DNA from: Legionellaceae bacterium
GTDB lineage: Bacteria; Pseudomonadota; Gammaproteobacteria; Legionellales; Legionellaceae
Direction: 5' to 3'
Assembly (NCBI GenBank): GCA_030696305.1
Contig: JAUYSP010000028.1
Span: forward strand, 1-64,000
Length of the DNA: 64,000 nt
Shown here: one piece after another, positions 35,323-44,023 of the stretch
Layout of the letters: every line of letters begins with the position of its first letter
Position numbering within the stretch: the first letter of the stretch is position 1
Translations under genes and position numbers: made by a program
Notes under the pieces: generated by a model
Told to the model about the DNA's origin: nothing
Databases searched by the model: none
Seen by the model: only the letters and a program-made list of their open reading frames with translations

Positions 35323-36489
35323 TTGATTAATGATAACATCACAAAATTAAACGGTATATCACAGAAATTTATTGCTGCAACAGATGAGATTTGGGTTGTA
35401 TTTAACTCAATTCCAAAAGAAGTAAAATTGCTCACTGACTTTTCTAATGTACTAATGAAAGCTCTTCAAATTTTTATGATCGAGCTTCTCCCCAGTATGC
35501 AACGTGAAATAGATCATAAGAAATTCTATAGCGCATCAATACTATGCCGTTCGGCATTAGATATAATGATTCAGCTAGGGTGGATTTTGAGTTTAAGGGA
35601 AGAAGAACAAGTAGAGGCTATAAATAGTTTTTTAAATTTTGACGGTGTTGGTACTAACAAAAATGGAGGAAAAACCTATGCATGGCAAGACACAGTTCAT
35701 CCAAAGTACACCGCAAGAAAGATAGGGAAAAACATAGGTTTTGATGAAGAAGTAATAGAAACCATGTTAAATACTGGAGAATCTATTAAAATTACAACCT
35801 TTGACTATTTATCAAGAATAGCCCATTGGAATCCTCAAATCATCAACCAACTTATTGGATTAGATGCAAATAACCATTTGGTTTTTAACGCGTCAGAATA
35901 TGAAAGAATGGCACTTATAGCCTCAACAAGGTTTATAACTTGCGCGATAACATTTACTTTGTTTTTTGTAGATCATTTTTATCCTCAAATGTTTGAAGAT
36001 GTAAAAATAAAAATGGATCGCATTCAAAACAAATTTTTAAATTCTCTCTTGGAATGTAATAAGGATAATCTCATGCAAATAACTATAGAAAAAAAGTGTG
36101 CGACTTATGAACTAGCATCACGACTCATCCAAGCAGCTATCGAACATGCAAAAACACTCGATATCTCTATCTGTGTAGCAATTGTTGATCCGACTGGACA
36201 TTTAATTGCATTTGCTAAAATGGATGATTGCTGTTTAATTGGCATAGGAACAGCCCAAGGCAAAGCTTACACGGCAGCCAGAAGTGGACTGAATACTCGT
36301 GATTTTTTAGCTTATTTGAATGAAAATGAAGTCAACATAAGTAGCTTGCAAGAAGAGAAGCTGGTGATCATTGCTGGTGGACTTCCTATCCTTTATCAAG
36401 GAGCATTAATCGGTGGCATTGGTATTGGTGGTGGTACAGGTGCACAAGATGAGGAATGTGCACAACATGCATTGAAAGTGCTAATTTAA
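35323..36489 (+). CDS. Fusion: DUF5677-like helical domain plus GlcG/HbpS-like domain
   Basis: A 388-codon frame. Residues 1-250 are helical, with SASILCRSALDIMIQLGWIL then YLSRIAHWNP, resembling DUF5677 proteins of unknown function. Residues 251-388 are a complete GlcG/HbpS-type haem-binding domain (MQITIEKKCATYELASRLIQ, VAIVDPTGHLIAFAKMDD, QGKAYTAARSG and a Gly-rich end). The second part normally exists as a free 130-140-residue protein. It begins here with ATG at 36073 preceded by AAGGA at 36061-36065, so it could be translated separately. The first start is TTG behind AGAGAG, and no upstream ATG is in frame. It may be a recent read-through fusion of two genes. Confidence 0.7.
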   Translation: MINDNITKLNGISQKFIAATDEIWVVFNSIPKEVKLLTDFSNVLMKALQIFMIELLPSMQREIDHKKFYSASILCRSALDIMIQLGWILSLREEEQVEAINSFLNFDGVGTNKNGGKTYAWQDTVHPKYTARKIGKNIGFDEEVIETMLNTGESIKITTFDYLSRIAHWNPQIINQLIGLDANNHLVFNASEYERMALIASTRFITCAITFTLFFVDHFYPQMFEDVKIKMDRIQNKFLNSLLECNKDNLMQITIEKKCATYELASRLIQAAIEHAKTLDISICVAIVDPTGHLIAFAKMDDCCLIGIGTAQGKAYTAARSGLNTRDFLAYLNENEVNISSLQEEKLVIIAGGLPILYQGALIGGIGIGGGTGAQDEECAQHALKVLI

Positions 36490-36496
36490 CAATAAC

Positions 36497-36525
36497 AGCT
36501 TGATTGACACAATCAAGCTTTCATT
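36497..36525 (+). terminator. Rho-independent terminator
   Basis: AGCTTGATT and AATCAAGCT (9-bp stem, 5-base loop GACAC) followed by TTCATTTT. It lies 8 bases after the stop of the fusion gene and just before the exported-protein gene, so the two are probably separate transcripts. Confidence 0.65.
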
Positions 36526-36538
36526 TTGGAGATTATGT

Positions 36539-36919
36539 ATGAAAAAATATTTGTTTAGTGCTGCATTAATATTATCACTAAATGCCTTTGCAGCAGGCAA
36601 TGTCCCTCTGGAGGGAACATATGCATGCAAAGGACATGAAGTCGGAACAGAAGCAGCGTTTAGCTGCCAAATGATCATTAAGAAGACGGGTGAGACATAC
36701 GCATCTACCGCGACGTGTTCTGATGGGAATTCGTATCGTGGTACAGGAATTTATGATAAAAATTCGCACCGTCTTTCTACCGGATTCATTAACCCGAAAA
36801 AATCAGAAGAAACGGGGGTTTCAGTATCAACTATTAAGGCTCATGGCCAATTAGTAAGTGCTTGGACTTATTTAGATAAAACATCGATTGCGTATACAAC
36901 TTGTCAGAAATCTAAGTAA
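36539..36919 (+). CDS. Small exported protein of unknown function
   Basis: A 126-residue protein with a signal peptide (MKKYLFSAALILSLNAFAAG). The mature part has YACKGHEVGTEAAFSCQMII and later ATCSDGNSYRGTG and a C-terminal CQKSK, giving four cysteines that could form two disulphides. It belongs to no family I can name. GGAG lies before the ATG at 36539. A further in-frame start 13 codons upstream falls within the terminator and is rejected. Ends overlap convergently with the deacylase gene by 8 bases. Confidence 0.72.
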   Translation: MKKYLFSAALILSLNAFAAGNVPLEGTYACKGHEVGTEAAFSCQMIIKKTGETYASTATCSDGNSYRGTGIYDKNSHRLSTGFINPKKSEETGVSVSTIKAHGQLVSAWTYLDKTSIAYTTCQKSK

Positions 36920-37406
36920 TGGTGAAGTCTAAAATTTCATAGCGATGACAAATAGCTTCTGCAAATTTCACTAATGACGCAGGCTTTACTATAGTTGTTG
37001 CTGTATTTTCTAGAGGGTGAAAGCCAACTAAGTCACAATCAAAAATGGCCTTATCTAAAAGAGCATTGACTTGATTGGCTTCATCATTTATCAAGGCAAA
37101 CCATGTAACTGAGCCAGGCTCAACATTCAAATACTGCCTTAACAACTCCGGCTGAGCAAAACGTAAATTTTTAGCAGAAAGAAATTTAGACAAAGAACGT
37201 AGGTTGATTTGCGTTTCTTGTAATGCAGAAACAAGCCAAAACTGTCTATTGTCATCCTTTAAAAATAAATTCTTTGTATGAGCACCAGGAATCTCATCTG
37301 TAAGCAAAAGGGTATCAGCTACTGTAAAAAGCGGTGGGTGCTCAACTGTCTCGTGTTCTATTTCCAAAGAATTAAATAAAGAAAATAAATGACTGCGTTT
37401 ACTCAT
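36912..37406 (-). CDS. YbaK/ProX-type aminoacyl-tRNA deacylase
   Basis: A 164-residue protein of the YbaK/PrdX superfamily that hydrolyses mischarged tRNA, most often Ala-tRNA(Pro). Visible signatures are HPPLFTVADTL, the catalytic-lysine region GAHTKNLFLKDD (about residues 41-52), LSSKFL-type SLSKFLSAKNLRFA, GSVTWFAL and VGFHPLENTATT. The length and order fit free-standing ProXp-ala (PrdX). It is the last gene before the right attachment site, so it is cargo or trapped chromosomal DNA. Confidence 0.9.
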   Translation of the reverse strand: MSKRSHLFSLFNSLEIEHETVEHPPLFTVADTLLLTDEIPGAHTKNLFLKDDNRQFWLVSALQETQINLRSLSKFLSAKNLRFAQPELLRQYLNVEPGSVTWFALINDEANQVNALLDKAIFDCDLVGFHPLENTATTIVKPASLVKFAEAICHRYEILDFTIT

Positions 37407-37442
37407 ACAAATCCCAAAATCTTCCCTTTTTACAACCCATTC

Positions 37443-37462
37443 TTCTACATTGCTTCTACATG
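37443..37462. repeat. Integrase arm-type repeats, right
   Basis: TTCTACATTGCTTCTACATG, identical to 25643-25662 near the left end. It lies 46 bases inside the right attachment site. Confidence 0.7.
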
Positions 37463-37507
37463 AAAATTTTTAACTTTAACTCAATCCTTCACAACCCTTA
37501 CCACAAC

Positions 37508-37553
37508 TGGTGCCGTTGATGTGAATCGAACACACGACCTATTGATTACGAAT
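37508..37553 (-). repeat. Right attachment site: 3' half of tRNA-Thr(CGT)
   Basis: A 41/46 match to 25476-25521. On the minus strand it reads ATTCGTAAT, AGGTCG, T-arm GTGTG-TTCGATT-CACAT and the end CAACGGCACCA. The differences between the copies change paired bases of the T-arm and acceptor stem together. Each copy may therefore come from a different, once functional tRNA-Thr gene. The 5' half is missing here too; the stop codon of the next gene lies at its edge. Confidence 0.82.
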
Positions 37554-38986
37554 CAACCGTGGGGATTTTGAACTAGCGTTGTCACCAAATTATCCGCTAC
37601 TTCGCGAGCATCCCGTGAAATAACATTTTTATCTCCTCCTGCTCGCCATAAACCAAATCCTAAAAGACCTGTTATTCCAGAAGCAGCAACACAGGCGCCA
37701 CCTGCCAATCCACAACCAACTGTTGTGGCGAGCATCGCTAAAACTGGAGAAGCATGTAATGCAGTTAATGCAGCAACAATAATACCCGCAGCCACACCTC
37801 CACCCAAATACATGCCAAAACTAACGGCAGCAACCACCACGATGATCGCGGCAAGTAACATAAAAATGTCGCCTGCATAACGTAAGTACGGATTCCCTGA
37901 GTGCTTTAATTGATTGCAGCGTCTATGTACTTCACGAAGATCATGCGCCATGCTAATTTGCAAATCTATATGGCATTTATCTACAGGATCATGGCCTGTA
38001 GCGGCTTTTACCTGCTGCAAATCCTTTTCAGATAAACAATGCGGTGTTGAAGTGGGTTTTAGTTTAGAATCAAACTGAGTCAAATAATCCTTTGATATCT
38101 CAACACACACCTGCTCTCGTTTGTTAATATAAAATAAACTATTTAGATTTTTCTCAACATTTAATACACGAACATATCCAGAATTAAACTCGCCTAAAGA
38201 AATGAGAGAGATATCTTCAGAAGGCACTTTGGTTGCAAGTACTATACAACATCTATAATCCGTTGCTAAAACAGTGATGTTGTCACATGCTTTGGCCAGG
38301 GTTTGCATGATAAATAATTCATTTTCTAATTCTTGTAGCGTTTTATTATCTGTAACAGCATTTCCTTTTTGCTCTAGAGCCGCAATTAAGCGATAAAGAG
38401 CAACTCGCTGGTCATTATAAAATTTATAAGTCTTATTGAATCCGTGCGCATCAATCCACTGATTCCATTTCTTTGTTAAGTAATTATCATGGCGATCCGC
38501 TTTAAGTTTCATTGTATCGGCAAGGCGATCTAACTCACCTACGCTCATTCGGAGTTGAGTGATTATAGTTTGATAGCGCGTAGTTTGTATCATTGCGTAA
38601 TTGCAATTTTTCAAAAGAAGATTAATTTGATCTAGTTCGAGCGACAGATTCATATGTTTAATCACAAGGTCACGATACGTTTTAGCAGGCTCCTCGTTCT
38701 CAACAGAGTTCTCTAACAAATCCAAATATTTTTGTTTTTTTGATGACTGAGCATCATCAAATTTCTTTAAAATTTTTGATAGTTTATTGATTGCGCCGTT
38801 ACTTTGGTAGGTATTTTTAAAAGTTTCTAAATTATGATCAATATCTTTCAACGCATTAATTTTCGACTGTTTATCACTGGTTAATTTTTCACGATCCAAA
38901 TTACCAGCTTTTTGTTGCTCTTTATTCAAATAATATTTGGCCGTTATAGCGCTCATATCTTTTTGATAATACTCTTTAGCTTTCAC
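37553..38986 (-). CDS. Coiled-coil and membrane-hairpin protein, candidate effector
   Basis: A 477-residue protein. Residues 1-350 are hydrophilic, helical and coiled-coil-rich. Residues about 375-455 hold two to three strongly hydrophobic helices (FMLLAAIIVVVAAVSFGMYL, GGGVAAGIIVAALTALHASP and AMLATTVGCGLAGGACVAA) with glycine-rich turns. This arrangement, a large cytosolic part and a C-terminal membrane hairpin, is common among Legionella and Coxiella proteins sent to host organelles. The last residues (LVQNPHG) and the stop overlap the tRNA-derived attachment site, so integration may have replaced the original C-terminus. Confidence 0.65.
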   Translation of the reverse strand: MKAKEYYQKDMSAITAKYYLNKEQQKAGNLDREKLTSDKQSKINALKDIDHNLETFKNTYQSNGAINKLSKILKKFDDAQSSKKQKYLDLLENSVENEEPAKTYRDLVIKHMNLSLELDQINLLLKNCNYAMIQTTRYQTIITQLRMSVGELDRLADTMKLKADRHDNYLTKKWNQWIDAHGFNKTYKFYNDQRVALYRLIAALEQKGNAVTDNKTLQELENELFIMQTLAKACDNITVLATDYRCCIVLATKVPSEDISLISLGEFNSGYVRVLNVEKNLNSLFYINKREQVCVEISKDYLTQFDSKLKPTSTPHCLSEKDLQQVKAATGHDPVDKCHIDLQISMAHDLREVHRRCNQLKHSGNPYLRYAGDIFMLLAAIIVVVAAVSFGMYLGGGVAAGIIVAALTALHASPVLAMLATTVGCGLAGGACVAASGITGLLGFGLWRAGGDKNVISRDAREVADNLVTTLVQNPHG

Positions 38987-38998
38987 TATGACTCCAAT

Positions 38999-39766
38999 TT
39001 AAACGTTCATTTCAGCAGCGATGCGTATGCCTTGTAGTACCAAATCAGGCAAATGCTGATCATAAAGGCGTTGATGTTCAAACAGCGAAGCAAAACCACC
39101 TGTTGCTAAAACCAAAACGGGTTGTTCATTAAATATTTCTTGTTTCATGCGATTGGTTAATTCTCGACACGCTCCTACTGCACCATAAAAAATACCCGAT
39201 TGAATGCTTTCAACCGTAGAGCGACCAAGTGCCTGCTCCATTTTTACTATTTCAACAGTCGGTAATTTAGCTGTATTATTAGATAAAGCTTCCACAGATA
39301 AACGCATGCCGGGTAAAATCGCCCCACCAAGATATGTTTTTTGAGCGTTAACCACACAGAATGTGGTTGCTGTTCCAAAATCAATGATAATTAAGTGAGT
39401 ATTAGGATAGCGATGTGAAGCTGCAATTGCGTTCGCAATGCGATCAGCGCCAACGTCACTTGGGTTGTTATAACGAATATTTAATCCCGTTTTAACACCA
39501 GACTGTAAAAAAAATGGTTCTTTTGAAAAGTATTTAATACAAGCCGCACGTAATGAATAGTCTAATTGAGGCACAACAGAACAAATAGCGATGGCATCGA
39601 TGTCATCTGGATTACACTGATTTTCACGTAAAACACTTTTTAAGAAAATGCCTAATTCATCAGATGTGCTGGTTTTTGAAGTGTGTCTAAATCGCAGAAT
39701 AATATCTTGGCCTGAGAACAATCCACCATAAACATGAGAATTACCAACGTCCAAACATAACATCAT
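38999..39766 (-). CDS. coaX: Type III pantothenate kinase
   Basis: A 255-residue CoaX, first step of coenzyme A synthesis from pantothenate, ATP-dependent and cytoplasmic. ASKHA-fold motifs are visible: CLDVGNSHVYGG at the start, GADRIANAIAA and IIDFGTATTFCVV in the middle, LGGAILPGMRLS and ATGGFASLF towards the end. In-frame codons upstream of 39766 run into rnpB and are rejected; AAGGTG lies 9 bases before the chosen ATG. A 12-base gap separates it from the orphan gene downstream. Confidence 0.95.
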   Translation of the reverse strand: MMLCLDVGNSHVYGGLFSGQDIILRFRHTSKTSTSDELGIFLKSVLRENQCNPDDIDAIAICSVVPQLDYSLRAACIKYFSKEPFFLQSGVKTGLNIRYNNPSDVGADRIANAIAASHRYPNTHLIIIDFGTATTFCVVNAQKTYLGGAILPGMRLSVEALSNNTAKLPTVEIVKMEQALGRSTVESIQSGIFYGAVGACRELTNRMKQEIFNEQPVLVLATGGFASLFEHQRLYDQHLPDLVLQGIRIAAEMNV

Positions 39767-39785
39767 GATGAAGCACCTTTGATTA

Positions 39786-40150
39786 GAAAAAAGTCGGTCG
39801 ATAAGCCGGGTTCTGTCGCGGACAATCATTCATCTGGGACAAACGTCACCGTTTGCCTCAAGCAACCTACCCGAATCCCGCATGGGCCATGCGTTATGAT
39901 CTTGCGATCAAGTGGATTCCTATTTGGTCTTGCTCCGAGTGGGGTTTTCCCTGCCACGTCTGTTACCAGACGTGCGGTGCGCTCTTACCGCACCATTTCA
40001 CCCTTACTCACTTGCGTGAGCGGTATATTTTCTGTGGCACTTTCCGTAGGCTCTCGCCTCCCAGGCGTTACCTGGCACTTTGCCCTATGGAGCCCGGACT
40101 TTCCTCCCCTAAATTACTTTAGGAGCGATTGTCTAACCGACTTTGCTGAC
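39786..40150 (-). ncRNA. rnpB: RNase P RNA, bacterial type A
   Basis: Read on the minus strand the sequence aligns with E. coli rnpB along its whole length. It has GAGGAAAGTCCGGGCTCCAT near the 5' end, then AGTGCCAGGTAACGCCTGGG, then GGTGCGGTAAGAGCGCACCG, the CCAAATAGG motif, GGGTAGGTTGCTTGAG and CGACAGAACCCGGCTTATCG at the 3' end. These hold the P4 and J-region conserved bases of the ribozyme that matures tRNA 5' ends. The 5' end is estimated within about 4 bases. A TAGGAT -10-like box lies just upstream (about 40155). Apparent reading frames here are not genes. Confidence 0.97.
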
Positions 40151-40225
40151 AATCCTACCAGGATGTTTAGCAAAAATCCATAGGAACAGCGCAAATCATA
40201 TACCTCGATATTTTTACACGCAGCA

Positions 40226-40264
40226 AAGCAATCCAGGGTGCGATGTTAGACCACTGAATTGCTT
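40226..40264. repeat. Inverted repeat AAGCAATCCAG/CTGAATTGCTT
   Basis: Arms at 40226-40236 and 40254-40264 match at 10 of 11 positions. A related pair with perfect arms, CGAAGCAATCTA and TAGATTGCTTCG, is at 62190-62263. Both are in gaps, which suggests a second dispersed repeat family. Confidence 0.6.
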
Positions 40265-40354
40265 CGTTTCAATTGTAAGGAGGATATTCCTCTTAACTTA
40301 TGGCAGTACCCCTCAGACCGAGCGGAACTTAAGAATGAAGTGTTAACAGATTTA

Positions 40355-40639
40355 TTACCCGCGTGTTCCGATAAATTCGTCATCAAAATAACGCTTAAGC
40401 TTTGTACGCAAAGTACCACGGCTTACACCTAATACACGTGCTGCTTTTGATTGATTATAACGAGTCAATTCCATCACTGTACGAAATAACGGTGCTTCAA
40501 TTTCTTCAATAATTAGCTCATACAAATTCAAGTTTGAGCTTTTGTTATTTACTACGCTCAAATAAGATTTAACAGCAGTTACTACTTGTTGTGACAACGC
40601 TTCATTCGTACGTTGAATTGTTTCTGTTGATAGAGTCAT
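40355..40639 (-). CDS. fis: Fis-family DNA-binding protein
   Basis: A 94-residue nucleoid protein and regulator. The C-terminal helix-turn-helix NQSKAARVLGVSRGTLRTKL is the Fis/NtrC-type motif, and MELTRYNQSKAARVLGVSRG is typical of Fis. GGAG is only 3 bases before one ATG but 9 before the ATG at 40639, which is preferred. Unlike in E. coli, it is not behind dusB. Legionellales often have several Fis proteins that control effector genes, so this may be one of a set. Confidence 0.9.
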   Translation of the reverse strand: MTLSTETIQRTNEALSQQVVTAVKSYLSVVNNKSSNLNLYELIIEEIEAPLFRTVMELTRYNQSKAARVLGVSRGTLRTKLKRYFDDEFIGTRG

Positions 40640-40750
40640 TCTCATATTCTCCAAATTAAATTAAATATAAACATTCGAGCCGCCGGCAAGACATCATGGG
40701 TCATATGATAACAAATGCGACAAAGTATGTAAACATTGATTTAATCATAT

Positions 40751-41143
40751 TCACATATTTTCTGAATCATCTGATGAAACTGTAAAACTCTCTCCACAAC
40801 CACATTGACCAGTTTGGTTCGGATTATTAAAAATAAATTTCTGATTTATCCCTTGTTTTACATAATCAATTTCTACCCCTTTGATGTAGGGATAACTACT
40901 TTTTTCCACACTTACAAAATAAGCCTCTTCTAAAGTAATCACTATATCAGTCGGCATACATTCATCAACATAGTCTAATACATAGGATAAACCAGAACAC
41001 CCTGTTTTTTTAACCGATATTCGCAATCCTTTATGCTGATGTTCAGCCAAATACGATACAATACGTTGTTTGGCAGCAGAAGTTAATTGCACAGGTTTCT
41101 CTATTATTGATACATCCCCAACATGCTGAACAACAACGCTCAT
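40751..41143 (-). CDS. A-type iron-sulphur carrier (IscA/SufA/ErpA)
   Basis: A 130-residue protein with the three cluster-binding cysteines: one in KKTGCSGLSYVLDYV and two in GQCGCGESF near the C-terminus. It accepts Fe-S clusters from the assembly scaffold and passes them to apoproteins. Which of IscA, SufA or ErpA it corresponds to cannot be decided. It is not next to the iscS at 57059. Start chosen at the ATG at 41143, 9 bases after GAGG. Confidence 0.93.
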   Translation of the reverse strand: MSVVVQHVGDVSIIEKPVQLTSAAKQRIVSYLAEHQHKGLRISVKKTGCSGLSYVLDYVDECMPTDIVITLEEAYFVSVEKSSYPYIKGVEIDYVKQGINQKFIFNNPNQTGQCGCGESFTVSSDDSENM

Positions 41144-41252
41144 GATCCAATCCCTCATTTAAATATGCAACATATTATACATGAATTATACAAAATAGCA
41201 TTTATTAACTGCAACAAAATTGATATTAAATTTCTATCGTATTGTTAAATAG

Positions 41253-41927
<675 letters not shown>

Positions 41928-41938
41928 GATGCAGTCTC

Positions 41939-42706
41939 ATGAAAATCATTACATTTAATGCCAATGGTATACGCTCCGCTGCAAAAAAAGGATTTTACGA
42001 TTGGTTAAGTACACAGGATGCTGATTTTGTATGCATCCAAGAAACAAAAGCACAAGTCCCTCAATTAATCCCCACCTCAATTTATTTTCCAGAAAATTAC
42101 TTTTGTGATTATTTTGATGCAGAAAAAAAGGGTTATAGTGGGGTGGCAATTTACGCTCGCCAAAAACCCGATCATATTATTAAAGGAATGGGATTTAATT
42201 ATTGTGATACAGAGGGCCGTTATATTCAGTTTGATTACCCCCAATTCAGCGTTATTTCATTGTATTTACCTTCAGGTACAAGCGGTGATGAGCGGCAACG
42301 TGTTAAATATGATTTTTTAGATCAATTTAGCAATCATTTGACTCAGTTACGTGATGCAGGAAAAGAGCTAATTATTTGCGGAGACTACAATATCGCACAT
42401 AAACAAATCGATCTTAAAAATTGGCGAGGAAACCAAAAAAATTCGGGCTTTCTACCAGAAGAACGGGCTTGGCTAGACTCGCTTTTCGGACCAATGGGCT
42501 TTGTTGATGCATTTCGTGTAATTAATCAAGAGCCAGATCAATACACATGGTGGTCCAATCGTGCTCAAGCATGGACCAACAATGTGGGGTGGCGAATTGA
42601 TTATCAAGTCATCACACCTGGCCTAGCCGATAGATTACGAACCGTTAGTATTTATCGTGAAACAAAATTTTCAGACCACGCACCACTGGTAATTACTTAT
42701 GAATAA
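41939..42706 (+). CDS. xthA: Exodeoxyribonuclease III, first copy
   Basis: A 255-residue EEP-fold AP endonuclease and 3'-5' exonuclease. Catalytic motifs are FNANGIRSA (Asn), CIQETKAQ (Glu), GDYNIAHKQIDLKN (Asp/Asn), WWSNRAQAW with GWRIDYQVI, and SDHAPLV (Asp-His). All are intact. It overlaps the next gene by 8 bases, which encodes a paralogue. It repairs abasic and oxidised 3' ends in DNA. Confidence 0.94.
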   Translation: MKIITFNANGIRSAAKKGFYDWLSTQDADFVCIQETKAQVPQLIPTSIYFPENYFCDYFDAEKKGYSGVAIYARQKPDHIIKGMGFNYCDTEGRYIQFDYPQFSVISLYLPSGTSGDERQRVKYDFLDQFSNHLTQLRDAGKELIICGDYNIAHKQIDLKNWRGNQKNSGFLPEERAWLDSLFGPMGFVDAFRVINQEPDQYTWWSNRAQAWTNNVGWRIDYQVITPGLADRLRTVSIYRETKFSDHAPLVITYE

Positions 42707-43484
42707 AATATTAAAAATAGCTAGTTGGAACGTTAATTCGTTAAAAATGCGCCTTGATCAAGTCCTTTCTTGGATAGAAACAACCGAGGTCGATGTTCTG
42801 GCCCTCCAAGAAACTAAAACAATTGATCCTAATTTTCCACTACAAGTGTTTCAAACACTCGGGTTTCATGTTGCCTATTCAGGACAACCCAGCTATAACG
42901 GAATGGCTATTATTAGCCGCACCCCCTTACACGATATTGTCACCGATATTCCTGAGTTCCTCGATCCTCAACGCCGTATTTTAGCAGTCACTGTCAATAA
43001 TATGCGTGTCATCAATTTATATGTACCTAATGGAAGCACGGTTAATTCAGAAAAATATATTTATAAACTCAATTGGTTAGAACAGGTTACGCAGTACATC
43101 CAAGACGAAATGAAAAAATATGCTCACGTCGTCGTGGTAGGTGATTTCAATATCGCGCCAAATGATTGTGATGTTCATGACCCGGAGGAATGGATTGGTA
43201 GCGTGCTGGTGAGTCCCGCTGAACGAGCGGCCCTAAAAAATATCTTAGATTTAGGTTTTCATGATAGTTTCCGGCAACTAAATCCAACCGACCCACAATA
43301 CAGTTGGTGGGATTATCGAGCAGCTAGCTATCGACGCAATCGAGGATTACGGATAGATTTAATCCTTTTAAATCAAAACTTAATGACTAAATGCGTAGAA
43401 AGTAGCATTGACTCAGGACCAAGACAACATGCACAACCATCTGATCACGCGCCGGTTTTGGTCTCTCTTCAAATGGAATCTTGA
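42699..43484 (+). CDS. Exodeoxyribonuclease III, second copy
   Basis: A 261-residue paralogue with the same catalytic set (SWNVNSLKMRL, LQETKTI, GDFNIAPNDCDVHDPEEW, WWDYRAASY, LRIDLILL, SDHAPVL). The GDFNIAPxDxDVxDP form is that of E. coli-type XthA, while the first copy has the GDYNIAHKQID form. The two are therefore different subfamilies, not a recent duplication. Overlapping starts suggest co-translation. Confidence 0.93.
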   Translation: MNKILKIASWNVNSLKMRLDQVLSWIETTEVDVLALQETKTIDPNFPLQVFQTLGFHVAYSGQPSYNGMAIISRTPLHDIVTDIPEFLDPQRRILAVTVNNMRVINLYVPNGSTVNSEKYIYKLNWLEQVTQYIQDEMKKYAHVVVVGDFNIAPNDCDVHDPEEWIGSVLVSPAERAALKNILDLGFHDSFRQLNPTDPQYSWWDYRAASYRRNRGLRIDLILLNQNLMTKCVESSIDSGPRQHAQPSDHAPVLVSLQMES

Positions 43485-43552
43485 CCCAATAATGTATTTC
43501 TGTTATCGTCTCGCGTTATTTTTAGCAACCTTTTTAAAAAGAGAGTAGGATT

Positions 43553-43780
43553 ATGAAAGCTGCAATACATCCAGAATACGATACAATTAAAGTGACCTGC
43601 AGTTGTGGTCATGTATTTGAAACACGCTCTACACTATGCGCTCCATTAGCGATTGAAGTATGTGCTAACTGCCACCCGTTTTATACTGGTAAACAAAAAA
43701 TTGTTGATACTGGTGGGCGCGTGCAACGATTCCACGATCGTTATGGTAAATCTAAAAAAGCCGAAAACGACGAAAAATAA
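43553..43780 (+). CDS. rpmE: 50S ribosomal protein L31
   Basis: A 75-residue L31 of the zinc-binding type, with C16, C18, C37 and C40 as ligands ([13 protein letters not shown] and [15 protein letters not shown]). It sits at the 50S-30S bridge. A good GAGAG lies before the ATG. The zinc-free paralogue used in zinc starvation is not in the window. Confidence 0.97.
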   Translation: MKAAIHPEYDTIKVTCSCGHVFETRSTLCAPLAIEVCANCHPFYTGKQKIVDTGGRVQRFHDRYGKSKKAENDEK

Positions 43781-43808
43781 CTGTTACTTTACAGTTAGCC
43801 ATTCTAGT

Positions 43809-43909
43809 TACAGTAGCAGCCAGCATACGTTTAAGGCAAAACCGTTCGCAACAGGATCGGTCAAATGCCTTAACATAGTGCCATTAAGTAAGACCTTGCT
43901 GTTACTGTA
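43809..43909. other. Long nested inverted repeat, possible structured RNA
   Basis: Three stems nest: TACAGTAGCAGC with GCTGTTACTGTA (43809-43820 and 43898-43909, 11 of 12), TTAAGGCA with TGCCTTAA (43831-43838 and 43866-43873), and ACCG with CGGT (43841-43844 and 43858-43861). The unit is 101 bases long in the 240-bp gap between rpmE and the malic enzyme gene. No U-run follows at once. It could be a small RNA, an mRNA leader or a palindromic repeat. Confidence 0.5.
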
Positions 43910-44023
43910 CTAACATATGATTATTCAGCTGATCACAAAGTTTCTTTTAAAAACAACTATTCAGCTCGAACATTTTTCTATATGATTTCCTGCAACTAGA
44001 TTTTGAAAGAGGAAGGTGCCCCT

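Noticed and set aside
39779-40346. Plus-strand reading frames of 60 to 134 codons next to coaX
   Set aside because: They lie over or beside the RNase P RNA gene, which matches E. coli rnpB along its whole length on the other strand; the translations have no protein-like features.
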